The notes beneath the pieces are model-generated. The model did no database searches and was not told the DNA's origin. It saw only the letters and a list, made by a program, of their open reading frames with translations. From contig NZ_AP022586.1 of NCBI RefSeq assembly GCF_010731695.1, positions 2,356,001 through 2,420,000 on the forward strand: a DNA stretch of 64,000 nt. Reading direction: 5' to 3'. Position 1 is the first letter of the stretch. Each line of letters starts with the position of its first letter. The position numbers and the translations under genes were made by a program. This DNA comes from Mycolicibacterium litorale. GTDB taxonomy: Bacteria > Actinomycetota > Actinomycetes > Mycobacteriales > Mycobacteriaceae. Of the stretch, positions 16,842-27,244 are shown piece by piece.

Positions 16842-17613
16842 TGCCGAGGTCGCGCTTGAACTGCGACTCGATCAGATCGCCGAGTGTTCCGGTGATCACG
16901 AGCATCAGCCCGAGCGCGACGCCGGCCCACCACGGCTTGTCCAGCAGGTAGACCACCGCGAGTACCGAGGCGGTCCCACCGAACAACAGCGAACCGGCCA
17001 GGCCCTCCCACGACTTCTTCGGGCTGATCGCCGGCGCCATCGTGTGCTTGCCGAACAGCACGCCGGCCACGTAGCCGCCGATGTCGGAGAACACCACGCC
17101 CAGCATCAGGCAGAACACCCGGTTGGCCCCGTCGTCCGGGTAGATCAGCAGCGCACCGAAACTCGCGAACAGCGGAACCCAGGTCGCCAGGAACACCGCG
17201 GCGGCGATGTCGCGGGAGTAGTTCTGCGGGGCGTGGTTGAGACCCTGTCCCACGAGTCGCCAGATCATGCAGACGACGACGGTCGCCGCGAAGCCGCCGA
17301 GCGCTCCGGCGGGCCCGAACGGCCACGTCAACCAGAGCGTCGCCTGACCGCCGACGAGCAGCGGGATCATCGGCATCCGGTAGCCGGCCTCGGTCAGCCG
17401 CTGGCACACCTCGTAGGTGCTGACGGCCACGGCCGCCGCGACCAGCGCCAGCCACAGGTACGGCGCGAACAACAGGATGGCGATGAGGCCGCCGCCGAGC
17501 GCCACCCCCACGGCGATCGCGGCGGGGAGGTTGCGCCCGGCACGCGACGACTTCTTCGGAGGCTCGTCGACCGGGGTTTCTGACACGGGATCCGCTTGCT
17601 GCTGGAAGGCCAC
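16732..17613 (-). CDS. cdsA: Phosphatidate cytidylyltransferase (CDP-diglyceride synthase)
   Basis: A 293-residue integral membrane enzyme that converts phosphatidic acid and CTP to CDP-diacylglycerol for phospholipid and PIM synthesis. The family signature is complete: SPKKSWEGLAGSLLFGG, then GTLGDLIESQFKRDLGIKD and LLPGHGGMMDRMDGMLPS. About eight hydrophobic helices precede it, after a Pro-rich cytosolic N-terminus. The GTG start overlaps the frr TAG by one base, so cdsA is coupled to frr-pyrH as in other mycobacteria (Rv2881c). Its 3' end is overlapped by the convergent EamA gene for 110 bases. Confidence 0.97.
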   Translation of the reverse strand: MAFQQQADPVSETPVDEPPKKSSRAGRNLPAAIAVGVALGGGLIAILLFAPYLWLALVAAAVAVSTYEVCQRLTEAGYRMPMIPLLVGGQATLWLTWPFGPAGALGGFAATVVVCMIWRLVGQGLNHAPQNYSRDIAAAVFLATWVPLFASFGALLIYPDDGANRVFCLMLGVVFSDIGGYVAGVLFGKHTMAPAISPKKSWEGLAGSLLFGGTASVLAVVYLLDKPWWAGVALGLMLVITGTLGDLIESQFKRDLGIKDMSNLLPGHGGMMDRMDGMLPSAVATWIVLTLLA

Positions 17614-18170
17614 TAGACCTCCAGCAACTCACCCTCTTTGTGCTTCACCAGATCGTCGATCTGGCTGGTGTAGGTGTGGGTGGTCTTGTCGAGGTCCTTC
17701 TCCGCGCGGCTGACCTCGTCCTCGCCGGCCTCGCCGTCCTTCTTGATGCGCGCCAGTTCCTCCATCGCCTTGCGGCGGATGTTGCGCACCGACACCTTGG
17801 CATCCTCACCCTTGGCCTTGGCCTGCTTGACCAGGTCGCGGCGGCGTTCCTCGGTCAACTGCGGGATGGACACGCGGATGATGTTGCCGTCGTTGGTGGG
17901 GTTGACCCCGAGGTCGGAGTTGCGGATCGCGTCCTCGATATTGCGGAGCTGGCTGGCCTCATAAGGCTTGATCACCACCATGCGCGCCTCGGGGACGTTG
18001 ATGCTCGACAGCTGGGTGATCGGGGTGGAGGCGCCGTAGTAGTCGACGTTGATCCGCGAGAACATGCCGGGGTTGGCGCGGCCGGTGCGGATCGACGCGA
18101 GGTCGTCGCGCGCCACCGACACCGCCTTCTCCATCTTCTCCTCGGCATCGAAGAGGGTTTCGTCGATCAC
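17613..18170 (-). CDS. frr: Ribosome recycling factor
   Basis: A 185-residue ribosome recycling factor, full length for the family. It splits post-termination 70S ribosomes with EF-G. The N-terminal helix is [20 protein letters not shown], then [35 protein letters not shown] of the beta domain, and the long C-terminal helices from [20 protein letters not shown] to [15 protein letters not shown] 18170 is the start that gives the expected N-terminus; open frame continues upstream but has no family similarity. It lies between pyrH (46-base gap) and cdsA (one-base overlap), the standard mycobacterial order. Confidence 0.97.
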   Translation of the reverse strand: MIDETLFDAEEKMEKAVSVARDDLASIRTGRANPGMFSRINVDYYGASTPITQLSSINVPEARMVVIKPYEASQLRNIEDAIRNSDLGVNPTNDGNIIRVSIPQLTEERRRDLVKQAKAKGEDAKVSVRNIRRKAMEELARIKKDGEAGEDEVSRAEKDLDKTTHTYTSQIDDLVKHKEGELLEV

Positions 18171-18216
18171 TGTCTGTTCTCCCGTCGCTACGTTCGCCCG
18201 GCGCCGCCGCACCCGT

Positions 18217-18975
18217 TCAGGTGGTGACCAGTGTTCCGATCTTCTCACCCGCGACCGCGCGGGCGATATTGCCGTCGACGAGCAGGTTGAAGACGAGGAT
18301 CGGCATGCCGTTGTCCATGCACAGTGAGAACGCCGTCGCATCGGCCACCGCCAGCCCCCGATCGATGACCTCACGGTGGGTGATGGCCGTGAGCAACTCG
18401 GCATTCGGTTCCTTGCGGGGGTCTGCGGTGTAGACGCCGTCGACGGCCTTGGCCATCAACACGACCTCCGCGCCGATCTCCAGCGCCCGCTGGGCGGCGG
18501 TGGTGTCGGTGGAGAAGTACGGCAGCCCCATACCGGCGCCGAAGATCACGACACGGCCCTTCTCGAGGTGGCGGACCGCCCGCAGCGGGATGTAGGGCTC
18601 GGCGACCTGGCCCATCGTGATGGCCGTCTGCACGCGGGTGTCGATACCTTCCTTCTCCAGGAAGTCCTGCAGCGCCAGGCTGTTCATCACCGTGCCGAGC
18701 ATGCCCATGTAGTCGCTGCGCGTCCGTTCCATCCCGCGCTGCTGCAGCTGGGCGCCGCGGAAGAAGTTCCCGCCGCCGATGACGACGGCGACCTGAACAC
18801 CGCTGCGCACGACCTCGGCGATCTGGCGCGCCACGAGGTGCACGACGTCGGGATCGAGGCCGACCGCCCCGCCACCGAACATCTCACCGCCCAGTTTGAG
18901 CAGCACTCGCGTGTACAGCGGCCGGATCTCGCCGACTGTCGCGCCGGCGCCGTGGGTGTTGTTCGGCTCCGACAT
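18217..18975 (-). CDS. pyrH: UMP kinase
   Basis: A 252-residue UMP kinase of the amino-acid-kinase fold, which phosphorylates UMP to UDP in pyrimidine synthesis. Motifs include [13 protein letters not shown] at the N-terminus, [35 protein letters not shown] with the UMP-binding region, [12 protein letters not shown], and [12 protein letters not shown]. The start ATG 18975 gives an N-terminal extension of about 19 residues relative to enteric enzymes, which is seen in mycobacterial PyrH. The 130-base gap upstream to the methyltransferase holds no gene. Order pyrH-frr-cdsA is conserved (Rv2883c-Rv2881c). Confidence 0.97.
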   Translation of the reverse strand: MSEPNNTHGAGATVGEIRPLYTRVLLKLGGEMFGGGAVGLDPDVVHLVARQIAEVVRSGVQVAVVIGGGNFFRGAQLQQRGMERTRSDYMGMLGTVMNSLALQDFLEKEGIDTRVQTAITMGQVAEPYIPLRAVRHLEKGRVVIFGAGMGLPYFSTDTTAAQRALEIGAEVVLMAKAVDGVYTADPRKEPNAELLTAITHREVIDRGLAVADATAFSLCMDNGMPILVFNLLVDGNIARAVAGEKIGTLVTT

Positions 18976-19105
18976 CGGTCTTGCGGCCTCCTCGCTACGA
19001 CGTACCGGGCGCTCCCCCAGGTGGCACACCCATCCTGCCTCATGCGGGGTCGCCGATGTGGCCGGGGCGGATGAATTCGCCCCGGCGACCGGTCGGCCGT
19101 GGTGG

Positions 19106-20258
<1,153 letters not shown>

Positions 20259-20269
20259 AGTCTGGCGTC

Positions 20270-21235
20270 ATGACGACACCGGCCGGGCATGTGTACGTGT
20301 CGCGGCTGCTCACCGACGGCGCCATGGCACGGCTGCGGGCGCTGGGCCTGCCCCTGCGCATCGGTGACGACAACCCACCCACGCGCGAGGCCCTGGCGGC
20401 CGGCATGGCCGGTGCCGCCGCGGCGGTGGTGACGCTGACCGAACGGGTGGACGCCGACCTGCTCGCCACCGCCGGCGACGGCCTGGCCGTGGTCGCCAAC
20501 GTGGCCGTCGGCTACGACAACATCGACGTCGCGGCCGCCCGCGCCGCAGGCGTGACGGTCACCAACACCCCCGGCGTGCTCGACAACGCCACCGCCGACC
20601 ACACGTTCGCGCTGATCCTCGCCGTGACGCGGCGGGTGGTGGACGGCGACCGGTTCCTGCGTTCGCGCGAACCGTGGATCTGGGGGCCCCGCATGCTGAT
20701 CGGCCTCGACGTCAGCGCAGGGGCGACGCTGGGCATCATCGGCTACGGCCGCATCGGCAGGGCGGTCGCCCGGCGCGCCCGCGCCTTCGACATGACGGTG
20801 CTGGCCAGCACACGCAGCCGCACCTCCGGCGACGAGGACGGCGTCCGGTTCGTCGACACCGGCACCCTGCTGGCCGACAGCGACGTGGTGTGCGTGCTGA
20901 CCCCGCTCACCCCGCAGACCCGCCACCTCATCGACGCCGCGGCGCTCGCCCGCATGAAACCGACCGCCTACCTGGTCAACACCGCGCGCGGCGGCGTCGT
21001 CGACGAGACGGCGCTGATCGACGCGCTCACCGCCGGGCGTATCGGTGGCGCGGCGCTGGATGTGTTCGAGAATGAACCCCATGTCAACCCCGCGCTGCTC
21101 GATGTCCCCAACCTGGTCCTCACCCCGCACATCGCCAGTGCCGGTGAGGCGACCCGCGATGCCATGGGCATCCTGGCCGTCGACAACGTCGCGGCCGTCC
21201 TGTCCGGCCGGCCCGCGCTGACCCCGGTCCGATGA
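20270..21235 (+). CDS. D-isomer 2-hydroxyacid dehydrogenase (hydroxypyruvate/glyoxylate reductase-like)
   Basis: A 321-residue D-2-hydroxyacid dehydrogenase. The NAD motif is TLGIIGYGRIGRAVARRA; VANVAVGYDNIDVAAA and NTPGVLDNATADHTFALIL are substrate-domain signatures. Catalytic Arg is in NTARGGVVDE, Glu in FENEP and His in LTPHIASAG. Length and the downstream glycerate kinase (ATGA overlap) support a glyoxylate/hydroxypyruvate reductase that makes glycerate. It starts 11 bases after marR on the same strand, so it may be cotranscribed with it. Confidence 0.92.
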   Translation: MTTPAGHVYVSRLLTDGAMARLRALGLPLRIGDDNPPTREALAAGMAGAAAAVVTLTERVDADLLATAGDGLAVVANVAVGYDNIDVAAARAAGVTVTNTPGVLDNATADHTFALILAVTRRVVDGDRFLRSREPWIWGPRMLIGLDVSAGATLGIIGYGRIGRAVARRARAFDMTVLASTRSRTSGDEDGVRFVDTGTLLADSDVVCVLTPLTPQTRHLIDAAALARMKPTAYLVNTARGGVVDETALIDALTAGRIGGAALDVFENEPHVNPALLDVPNLVLTPHIASAGEATRDAMGILAVDNVAAVLSGRPALTPVR

Positions 21236-22365
21236 AGATCGTGCTCGCGCCGGACTCGTTCAAGGAGTCCATGACCGCAGCCGAGGCCATCTCCGCCATG
21301 CGCGACGGGGTGCACGCCGCGATGCCGGACGCCGAATGCGTCGGGGTCCCGATGGCCGACGGCGGTGAGGGCACCGTCGACGCCGTGGTGGACGCGCTCG
21401 ACGGGGAACGGGTCACCGTCGAGGTGGCCGACGCGCTGGGCCGACCGGTGCGTGCCACCTACGGCTATGTCGCCGCGCGGCGGCTGGCGGTGATCGAGAT
21501 GGCCGCCGCGGCGGGGCTGGAGCTGATCGCCCCAACGGAGCGGGACGTGTTGCGCGCCAGCACGTTCGGTGTCGGCCAGCTGATCTCCCACGCGCTGGAC
21601 CGCGGCGCCGCCGAGTTCCTCGTCGGGCTCGGCGGGTCGGCCACCAACGACGGCGGGGCAGGCATGCTGACCGCGCTGGGGATCGGGTTGTTCGACGCCG
21701 CCGGCGCCCCGCTGCCACCGGGTGGGGCGGCGCTCGCCGAACTCGAGCGCATCGACGTGACCGGGCTCGACCCGCGGGTGGCGGGCGTGCGCATCCAATT
21801 GGCCTGTGACGTCACCGCTCCCCTGCTGGGCCCCGGCGGTGCCAGCGCGGTGTTCGGCCCGCAGAAGGGCGCGACACCCGCCGACGTGGTTCGGTTGGAG
21901 GCCGCGCTGAGCCGCTTCGCCGCGGTCGCCGATGCCACGCAGGCGGACACACCGGGTGCGGGGGCCGCGGGTGGACTGGGTTTCGCACTGCTCGAATTCC
22001 TCGGCGCCACAAGCCGTCCCGGCGTGGAGGTCGTGGCCGAGACGGTGGGTCTGGAACAGGCGCTGCAGGGTGCGTCGTGGGTGTTCACCGGTGAGGGCGG
22101 TGTCGACGCGCAGACCCTGATGGGCAAGACCCCGTTCGGCGTCGCGCAGGTGGCGGCCCGCACCGGGGCGCGGGTGGTCATCTTCGCCGGCCGCGTCGGC
22201 GACGACGCGTCGGTGCTGCTCGACCACGGCGTCGACGAGATCGTGGGCATCACCGCACCAGGCACACCGTTGGCCGAGGCGCTGCGCACCGGACCGCAGT
22301 CACTGGCCCGCGCCGCCGAGGACTTCCTTCGCCGAGCAGACACAGAATCGCGTGGAAACGCCTGA
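21232..22365 (+). CDS. Glycerate 2-kinase, GlxK/GarK family
   Basis: A 377-residue type I glycerate kinase that phosphorylates D-glycerate, making 2-phosphoglycerate for glycolysis. It opens MKIVLAPDSFKESMTAAEAI, followed by VPMADGGEGTVDAVV, EFLVGLGGSATNDGGAGML and FGPQKGATPADV, all family signatures. DTPGAGAAGGLGFALLEF and WVFTGEGGVDAQTLMGKTPFGVAQ complete the fold. It overlaps the hydroxyacid dehydrogenase stop by four bases; together they convert hydroxypyruvate or tartronate semialdehyde to 2-phosphoglycerate. Its 3' end forms one arm of the terminator hairpin at 22334. Confidence 0.95.
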   Translation: MKIVLAPDSFKESMTAAEAISAMRDGVHAAMPDAECVGVPMADGGEGTVDAVVDALDGERVTVEVADALGRPVRATYGYVAARRLAVIEMAAAAGLELIAPTERDVLRASTFGVGQLISHALDRGAAEFLVGLGGSATNDGGAGMLTALGIGLFDAAGAPLPPGGAALAELERIDVTGLDPRVAGVRIQLACDVTAPLLGPGGASAVFGPQKGATPADVVRLEAALSRFAAVADATQADTPGAGAAGGLGFALLEFLGATSRPGVEVVAETVGLEQALQGASWVFTGEGGVDAQTLMGKTPFGVAQVAARTGARVVIFAGRVGDDASVLLDHGVDEIVGITAPGTPLAEALRTGPQSLARAAEDFLRRADTESRGNA

Positions 22366-22389
22366 TCCCACGCGATTCTGCGTCTGCTC
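22334..22389. terminator. Long bidirectional hairpin, glycerate kinase/amine oxidase
   Basis: Arms 22334-22355 and 22368-22389 pair over 22 bases with a single mismatch (core CAGAATCGCGTGG with CCACGCGATTCTG) around a 12-base loop. The left arm is coding for the end of glycerate kinase. The hairpin separates two convergent genes; no long T-run follows. Confidence 0.75.
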
Positions 22390-22393
22390 GCGG

Positions 22394-24409
22394 TTACGAC
22401 TCCCGTGCGACGTCGGCGACGGGCAGACCGGCGTGGTGTGAGTGGCACGCCTTCGGCGGTGACGGCGGCAGATCCAGCGCGGGGTTGCCGTCGAAGAAGC
22501 CGACCGGCTTGAGGTGGAAACCGGTGTAGGCACACGGCATCACCGGCCAGTCCTCCGGTCGCACCACGTGGTGGGCGCCGACGGTGTACCAGAGCACGAC
22601 GTCGGTGTCCTCCAGCGGCGCGTCGTCGGCGATGTACTCCGGCAGACCCTGCACATCCGCTGACTGGTACATGTAGTCGCCCGCGGCGTACAGCTCGGCG
22701 GGGTCGTACTTGGTCACCCACAGGTTGTGCTGGACGAACCGCGCCCGGTCGTAGATGTGGGAACCCTCCTGCACCATCACCGGCACGACGTCCTTCGGGG
22801 TCAGTTTGTAGGCCACCGCACTGCCGAGTTCGTTGCGCTTCGACGGGTTGGCGACCTTCCAGTACCTGCCGGTCGACCAGTCCCAGTCACGGGCTCCCTC
22901 GGCCTCCGAGGCGACCAGCGTGTCGCGGGTGATCCACGCATTGTGGTGCGGGTTGAGCGCGGGATCCGGCTCGGGGATCGAATCCACCTCGTACACACTG
23001 TTCCCCGGGCCGTCGATGCTCATGTCCAGCCGGAAGTTGAAGAAGTGCTGATGGTTCGGGCCGTAGATGCCCGGCGCCACCATCTTGCCCCAGCGGGGCT
23101 CCTCACCGGGCTCGATGGCGCCGGTGGTCAGCACCCCCGACAGTTTGACCTCGACCTCCATGGAGGCGTCGTTGTAGAAGTACCAGAAGAACCCGTACTC
23201 GTAGTTCCCGACGGTGCAGATCATCGAGATGACCAGCCGCCGCGACCGACGCACCTCGACCTCGCCGGTGCGGAAGTCGGTGTGCTTCCAGGAAATCCCG
23301 TAGTCCTCCTCGTGCATGCAGATGGCGTTCGGGATCGTCACCGCGTTGCCCGCCGAATCGTTGACGGTCCCGTCGAAGTAGAAGATCTCCCCGAGACAGT
23401 CGCAGCCGAGGGTCAACGGGTTGGCCGAGAACCCCATACCGACCTCGCCCATGTCGAAGACGTTCTTGTTCCAGTGCGTCGGCGAGGTGTCGCCGTAGGG
23501 CACCACCATCTCCGACAGCGACGCGCGGTACACGATCGGCCGGGTCTCGCCGCGGTCGGTGTAGGTGATCTCGTGCAGCACAATGCCTTCGCGGGGATTG
23601 AAGCCCACCCGCATCGACCACTTCTGCCACTGCACTCGCCACCCGTCGACGGTGAAACTCGGGCCGTCGGGCTGGGTGATCTCGATCGGTTTGACGTCGT
23701 CGCGGAACTCGGTGAACGCCGGTCGGTTGTTCGGGTCGAACATGAACTTCTCGCTGTAGTTGCCCGCGGTGGGCGGTAGCGGCACCACCCCGTGGTCCTC
23801 GACGTCGACCACCTTCATGGCGTCGAGGTCCATCGTGACGATCAGACCCTCGACGGGCCGGGCGTATCCGTGTTCCGACGGGGCGGCCCGCATGAACGTC
23901 AGCGGACGGCAGATCAGCGGTGAGTTGTCGTAGTGGTCCTGCTGCCCGTAGTAGCCGGCCGGCCAGGGGTCGATCATCGCCAGGTCGAAGTCGGTGACGC
24001 CGCGCTTGCGCATCGCCTCCTGCCAGCGGGGGTCCTGCCGCACCACCTCTTCGACACCGGTCATGTGCTCGACGAGGTAGGACGGGAAGCGGCCGGGTAT
24101 CGACTTCCACGAGTCGATGACGCGGGCCCCGAGGTCGACGATCGCCTCGTGGACCAGTTTGGCCGCGCCGTCGTACATGGTGGCGAACGCCCGGCGGGAG
24201 ACGCCGTCGACGCCCTCGAACGTCAGCTCGGGGGTCTTTGCCGGCTCGGCGAGGGATATCATGACGAATTTCAGTGTGGGCGTTGCGTATTCGGAGTCCG
24301 TGATGATCGCCGCGGCGGCCTCGATCTCCGCGCCGGTGAGCGGGTCGAGCGGATAAGCCACCGAGCCGTCGGTGGCGTGTTCCTGGAGGACATTGCTGTT
24401 GACGGTCAT
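22394..24409 (-). CDS. Primary-amine oxidase (copper, topaquinone)
   Basis: A 671-residue copper amine oxidase that oxidises primary amines to aldehyde, ammonia and peroxide. The topaquinone motif is TVGNYEYGFFW, with the modified Tyr in NYEY. The catalytic base lies in THWNKNVFDMGEVGMGFSAN, the channel YGDTSPTHW precedes it, and the copper ligands include the HQHFFNF histidines plus a C-terminal His in HHAGLP or VGAHHV. No export signal is seen, so the enzyme is probably cytoplasmic, as in Arthrobacter. The APC permease just upstream (eight-base gap) likely imports the amine. ATG 24409 is clear. Confidence 0.95.
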   Translation of the reverse strand: MTVNSNVLQEHATDGSVAYPLDPLTGAEIEAAAAIITDSEYATPTLKFVMISLAEPAKTPELTFEGVDGVSRRAFATMYDGAAKLVHEAIVDLGARVIDSWKSIPGRFPSYLVEHMTGVEEVVRQDPRWQEAMRKRGVTDFDLAMIDPWPAGYYGQQDHYDNSPLICRPLTFMRAAPSEHGYARPVEGLIVTMDLDAMKVVDVEDHGVVPLPPTAGNYSEKFMFDPNNRPAFTEFRDDVKPIEITQPDGPSFTVDGWRVQWQKWSMRVGFNPREGIVLHEITYTDRGETRPIVYRASLSEMVVPYGDTSPTHWNKNVFDMGEVGMGFSANPLTLGCDCLGEIFYFDGTVNDSAGNAVTIPNAICMHEEDYGISWKHTDFRTGEVEVRRSRRLVISMICTVGNYEYGFFWYFYNDASMEVEVKLSGVLTTGAIEPGEEPRWGKMVAPGIYGPNHQHFFNFRLDMSIDGPGNSVYEVDSIPEPDPALNPHHNAWITRDTLVASEAEGARDWDWSTGRYWKVANPSKRNELGSAVAYKLTPKDVVPVMVQEGSHIYDRARFVQHNLWVTKYDPAELYAAGDYMYQSADVQGLPEYIADDAPLEDTDVVLWYTVGAHHVVRPEDWPVMPCAYTGFHLKPVGFFDGNPALDLPPSPPKACHSHHAGLPVADVARES

Positions 24410-24416
24410 ATGGGTG

Positions 24417-25937
24417 TCAACCCCTTTCCGGGTCGGGCGATTCGGTGTTGTTGAGGTCGAGAACCGCCAGATGGGCCAACGCGTCTTCCTGGTTGACCTT
24501 CCGGGCCGCGCGGCGGCCGAAGTAGTACACGACGGCGCCGAGGACGAACATGGCCACCGAGATGCCCCCGACCCAGCTCATCCAGGTGCCCTCGGGCACG
24601 TCGATCCAGGGCTCGGCGAACGAGTAGTAGATGCCCGCACAGGTGGCCAGGCACCCGATCACGACCACCGTCCACACCGCGGCCATACCGCCGGGGATGC
24701 GCCAGAAGTCCTCGCTCGCATAACGGTCCGCGTACCTGCGGCGTGCGATCACCAGCGGGATGAAGAAGAAGAATCCGGAGATCAGCCACACCACGCTCAA
24801 CCCGCCCTGCAGGTAGACCGTCACGTTGGCCATGCTGCTCTGTGAGTAGAGCGCCACGATGATCAGCGACGACAACGTGCCCTGGACCAGGACGGCGGTG
24901 ACGGGGTTGCGGGTGCGGGGATTGAGGTGGGTGAAGATCCGCGGCAGGTGGCGCTCCAGACCGGACACGAAGATGAGCCGTGAGTACGCCACCTGATAGG
25001 TGACCAGGGCGACGAAGACGATGACGGCCAACAGGATCGCGGCGATCTCCATCAGTCCGGGGAAGCCCGACACGTCGAGGTTGCCCACGACGCCGGTGAC
25101 CGGATCGATCTCCTCGGCCGGCAGCACCATGATCGTGCCGAGCGTGGTGAGCAGGTAGATGCCGACCAGCGCGGCCGAACCCCACCCGATCATCTTGGTG
25201 GCGCTGCGCTTGACCGAGAGGAACTCCGCGCCCATGTTGAACGGGGTCTCCACGCCCACGAGGTACAGCAGCACAGTGCCGTAGAGGAATCCCGCGACGG
25301 CGAAGTTGGGCACCAACGCCTCCGAGGCGCTGAACGGTGTGGCCGGCCCGCCGTTGCGCACGGTGAACAGCACGGCGCAGACGAAGATCGTCACGGTGAG
25401 CGCGGCGTACACCACGAAGGTGACGTTCATGATCTTCTGATTCGCGGCAAGTCTGACCAGCGCCATGCCGATGACCGTCCACAGGATCACCAGCTGCAGG
25501 ATGATCGACAGGGTCAGCCCGAGCTCGGCGTGGAAGGCCAACAGGACCAGCTGCAGCACGATCGCCGGCGAGCTGGCGGCGTTGAGGATGACGGGCACCC
25601 AGGACAGGTAGCCGCCCAGGAACGACATCTTCTCGCCCATCGTGCGGTACGCCCAGATGTAGACGCCGCCCTGTCCGGGCCACAGGTTGCCCAGCTCGGC
25701 GACCGCCAGCGCGGCGGGCACCAGGAACGTCAAGATGCCCAGCACCCACATGGGGATGGCGTTCCAGCCGCCACCGGCCATGATGGACGAGCCGGGAATC
25801 CAGCAGATGATGAAGACGTACGTCGCGGTGAGGCCGAACGTGCCCAGCACTTTCGGCAGGACCTGCTCGGGTACGAGTTCGGTGGTGAGAAGCGCGTCGC
25901 GCTGGTGGGGCGGCGTCGCCTCGAGTTCCGCGGTCAT
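24417..25937 (-). CDS. APC family amino acid/amine permease
   Basis: A 506-residue permease with about twelve hydrophobic segments. TM1 begins LGTFGLTATYVFIICWIPGS, the AELGNLWPGQGGVYIWAYRTMGE stretch matches APC-superfamily glutamate:GABA/YjeM-like carriers, and GVETPFNMGAEFLSVKRSA is the conserved TM6-loop region. A charged C-terminal tail follows the last helix. It precedes the copper amine oxidase with only eight bases between them. Uptake of a biogenic amine (for example tyramine, phenylethylamine) is inferred from that pairing; amino acid antiport remains possible. Confidence 0.9.
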   Translation of the reverse strand: MTAELEATPPHQRDALLTTELVPEQVLPKVLGTFGLTATYVFIICWIPGSSIMAGGGWNAIPMWVLGILTFLVPAALAVAELGNLWPGQGGVYIWAYRTMGEKMSFLGGYLSWVPVILNAASSPAIVLQLVLLAFHAELGLTLSIILQLVILWTVIGMALVRLAANQKIMNVTFVVYAALTVTIFVCAVLFTVRNGGPATPFSASEALVPNFAVAGFLYGTVLLYLVGVETPFNMGAEFLSVKRSATKMIGWGSAALVGIYLLTTLGTIMVLPAEEIDPVTGVVGNLDVSGFPGLMEIAAILLAVIVFVALVTYQVAYSRLIFVSGLERHLPRIFTHLNPRTRNPVTAVLVQGTLSSLIIVALYSQSSMANVTVYLQGGLSVVWLISGFFFFIPLVIARRRYADRYASEDFWRIPGGMAAVWTVVVIGCLATCAGIYYSFAEPWIDVPEGTWMSWVGGISVAMFVLGAVVYYFGRRAARKVNQEDALAHLAVLDLNNTESPDPERG

Positions 25938-25952
25938 CAGGGCCCTCCAGGG

Positions 25953-26675
25953 TCAATGGACGATGTGTCCGTCTTTCATTCGGACGACACGGCTCGCTTC
26001 GTCGGCCACCGTGGGATCGTGGGTGCTCGCGACGACCGTGACGCCGAGCGTCGAACACAGGTCGCGCAGCATGCGCACCACCGTCTCCCCCGTGCGGTGG
26101 TCGAGATTGGCGGTCGGCTCATCGGCGAGGACGAGCGTCGGGTTGCTGATCAACGAGCGCGCGATCGCGGTGCGCTGTTGTTCGCCCCCGGACATCTTGG
26201 TCGGTTGATGGTGGATGCGGTGGCCGAGGCCGACGAGTTCGAGTAGTTCGATCGCTCTGGCGCGCAACGCTTTGCGATCGTAGGGCTCGAACATCAGCGG
26301 CAGCTCGACGTTCTCGACCGCCGACAGGAACGGGATGAGGTTGTAGCTCTGAAAGATGAAGCCGATCGTGTCGTGGCGCAGGGCGGCGAACTGGCTCTCG
26401 GTCAGGGTGCGGGTGTCGCGACCGGCGACCGTCACCGAACCCTTCGTCGGCCGGTCGAGCCCGCCGATGATGTTGAGCAGCGTGGATTTCCCGCTACCAC
26501 TGGGGCCCATCAGGCAGACGAACTCACCGGGCATGATCGTCAGATCGGCGGCGACGAGCGCGCGCACGACCTCGTCGCCGAGCTTGTGCAGTTTCCACAC
26601 GTCGGCGATCTCGATGACCGGCTGTTGCGGTGGAGTGGCCGCGTCGTTGTCGTGGCGTTCTTCGATGGCGGTCAT
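25953..26675 (-). CDS. ABC transporter ATPase, MacB/LolD type
   Basis: A 240-residue ATPase with Walker A GPSGSGKST (about residue 58), Q-loop IFQSYNLIPFLSAVENVELP, signature MSGGEQQRTAIARSL, Walker B LVLADEPTANLDHRTG and switch His in ASTHDPTVADEA. The YNLIP and ENVELPLMF patterns are typical of MacB/LolD ATPases that drive extrusion or lipoprotein trafficking with FtsX-type permeases. It follows the two permease genes in the operon (two-base gap after the small one) and precedes the APC permease by 15 bases. The cargo is unknown. Confidence 0.93.
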   Translation of the reverse strand: MTAIEERHDNDAATPPQQPVIEIADVWKLHKLGDEVVRALVAADLTIMPGEFVCLMGPSGSGKSTLLNIIGGLDRPTKGSVTVAGRDTRTLTESQFAALRHDTIGFIFQSYNLIPFLSAVENVELPLMFEPYDRKALRARAIELLELVGLGHRIHHQPTKMSGGEQQRTAIARSLISNPTLVLADEPTANLDHRTGETVVRMLRDLCSTLGVTVVASTHDPTVADEASRVVRMKDGHIVH

Positions 26676-26677
26676 GT

Positions 26678-27244
26678 CTAGCCTCCTGCGGTCAGGGAGC
26701 GGATCGGGGGCCGCGACGCGGCCGTCCAGGTCGGGAGAATGCTGGTGGCCACTGCGGCGACGATGCTGACGCCGATCGCGATGGCGGCGCCCGCGAGCAA
26801 TCCGCTCGTCGCGACGCCGCCGGCGGCCAGCCCCGTGATACCGAGCACCGTCCCGGTAAGCGCCGCGAGCGCGGCGCCCACCAGCGCACCGAGGACCGCG
26901 GCGATGACGGGTTCGACGAGCAGCGCCACGACCACCGGCAGGCGCGGAATCCCGTTGGCGGCCAAGACACCCAGCTCGCGGGTGCGGTGGGCGACGGTGC
27001 GGGTGGTCGCTACCGCCACCTCGACGACACCGACCAGCAGCACGCTGACGGCGATGAGGACGACGGCCCGGTTGAGCTCGCCGGCGTGGCCGAGTGACGC
27101 GGACCGCTCCCGGATGCCCTCGGACATGCCGAACACGATCACCACCAGGAATGCCCCGGTCGCCGTGGTCACGACGGGCAGCACCATCTCGCGGATGCGG
27201 CGACGCGCCGACAGCCACCCGTAGGACAGACCTCTGCGCACCAC
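26678..27244 (-). CDS. Short FtsX-like ABC permease
   Basis: A 188-residue membrane protein from GTG 27244, which overlaps the TAG of the larger permease by one base. It starts GLSYGWLSARRRIREMVLPV with TM1, lacks a large extracytoplasmic domain, then has the C-terminal FtsX block RTVAHRTRELGVLAANGIPR plus three helices ending ILPTWTAASRPPIRSL. It therefore looks like a MacB permease with the periplasmic domain deleted. Paired with the 390-residue permease it would make an asymmetric exporter. A natural half-size subunit or a decayed permease are both possible; coupling and intact ends favour the first. Confidence 0.8.
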   Translation of the reverse strand: MVRRGLSYGWLSARRRIREMVLPVVTTATGAFLVVIVFGMSEGIRERSASLGHAGELNRAVVLIAVSVLLVGVVEVAVATTRTVAHRTRELGVLAANGIPRLPVVVALLVEPVIAAVLGALVGAALAALTGTVLGITGLAAGGVATSGLLAGAAIAIGVSIVAAVATSILPTWTAASRPPIRSLTAGG

